Assembly (NCBI GenBank): GCA_964035545.1
Contig: OZ037772.1
Coordinates: 6,073,389-6,137,388 of the forward strand
DNA from: Bugula neritina
Taxonomy: Eukaryota > Bryozoa > Gymnolaemata > Cheilostomatida > Bugulidae
Direction of reading: 5' to 3'
DNA: 64,000 nucleotides
Positions 63,962 through 64,000 of this stretch are shown here, one piece after another; positions within the stretch are counted from its first letter, which is position 1, and each line of letters opens with the position of its first letter. The notes under the pieces were generated by a model. The model saw only the letters and a program-made list of their open reading frames with translations. It had not been told where the DNA came from and did not search any database. A program made the translations under genes and the position numbers.

Positions 63962-64000
63962 GCCAGTTTAATAATTTTAAGTTATCAAGCCAGTAAAACA

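Overview
This is a stretch of AT-rich animal nuclear DNA with spliceosomal introns (GT-AG, several in-frame phases checked by hand), many microsatellites and mixed retroelement debris. The genes are bilaterian metazoan families. The repeat load and the presence of P-type, RLE-type and hammerhead-bearing elements suggest a marine invertebrate, perhaps a lophotrochozoan, but the species cannot be named from the sequence.

Layout. 1-1147: AT satellite and leader. 1148-9025 (+): a complete 14-exon copper monooxygenase of the dopamine beta-hydroxylase/MOXD1 family, 592 residues. 10576-14299 (-): a complete 6-exon glycine N-methyltransferase-like gene, 307 residues, convergent with the first. Decayed copies of its last exon lie at about 9.84, 10.51 and 15.66 kb, and an orphan copy of its first exon lies at 60.68 kb. 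16.4-47.3 kb is the most unusual part. A tandem repeat carrying type I hammerhead ribozymes (271-bp period) is interrupted, inside stem II of its second ribozyme, by about 30.4 kb of DNA. The insert ends in short inverted termini (CCCCCAACTAACAA-like), followed inwards by arrays of the palindrome AACGTT. The uninterrupted ribozyme copy next to it serves as an empty-site reference. Inside the insert are an RLE-type LINE ruin (27.7-30.6 kb), degenerate coding islands, pieces of an unrecognised minus-strand gene (24.75-26.73 kb), and a five-exon plus-strand gene of unknown function (35.5-46.1 kb) whose exon phases join into a 140-residue protein.

48013-57151 (+): a complete 11-exon major-facilitator transporter resembling SLC18B1 (vesicular polyamine transporter), 464 residues. 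Its intron 4 holds a foldback-like inverted-repeat structure with a young 5'-truncated LINE. 57.4-59.4 kb: an RT remnant, very long AT and CA microsatellites and a LINE tail. 60682-60925: the orphan methyltransferase exon. 62045 to the right edge (-): a P-element/THAP9-type transposase pseudogene with frameshifts and lost catalytic aspartates.

The three recognised host genes (monooxygenase, SAM-dependent glycine methyltransferase, vesicular-type transporter) share no obvious operon-like logic. All exon models are hand-derived from splice consensus, phase and family resemblance, and have no transcript support.
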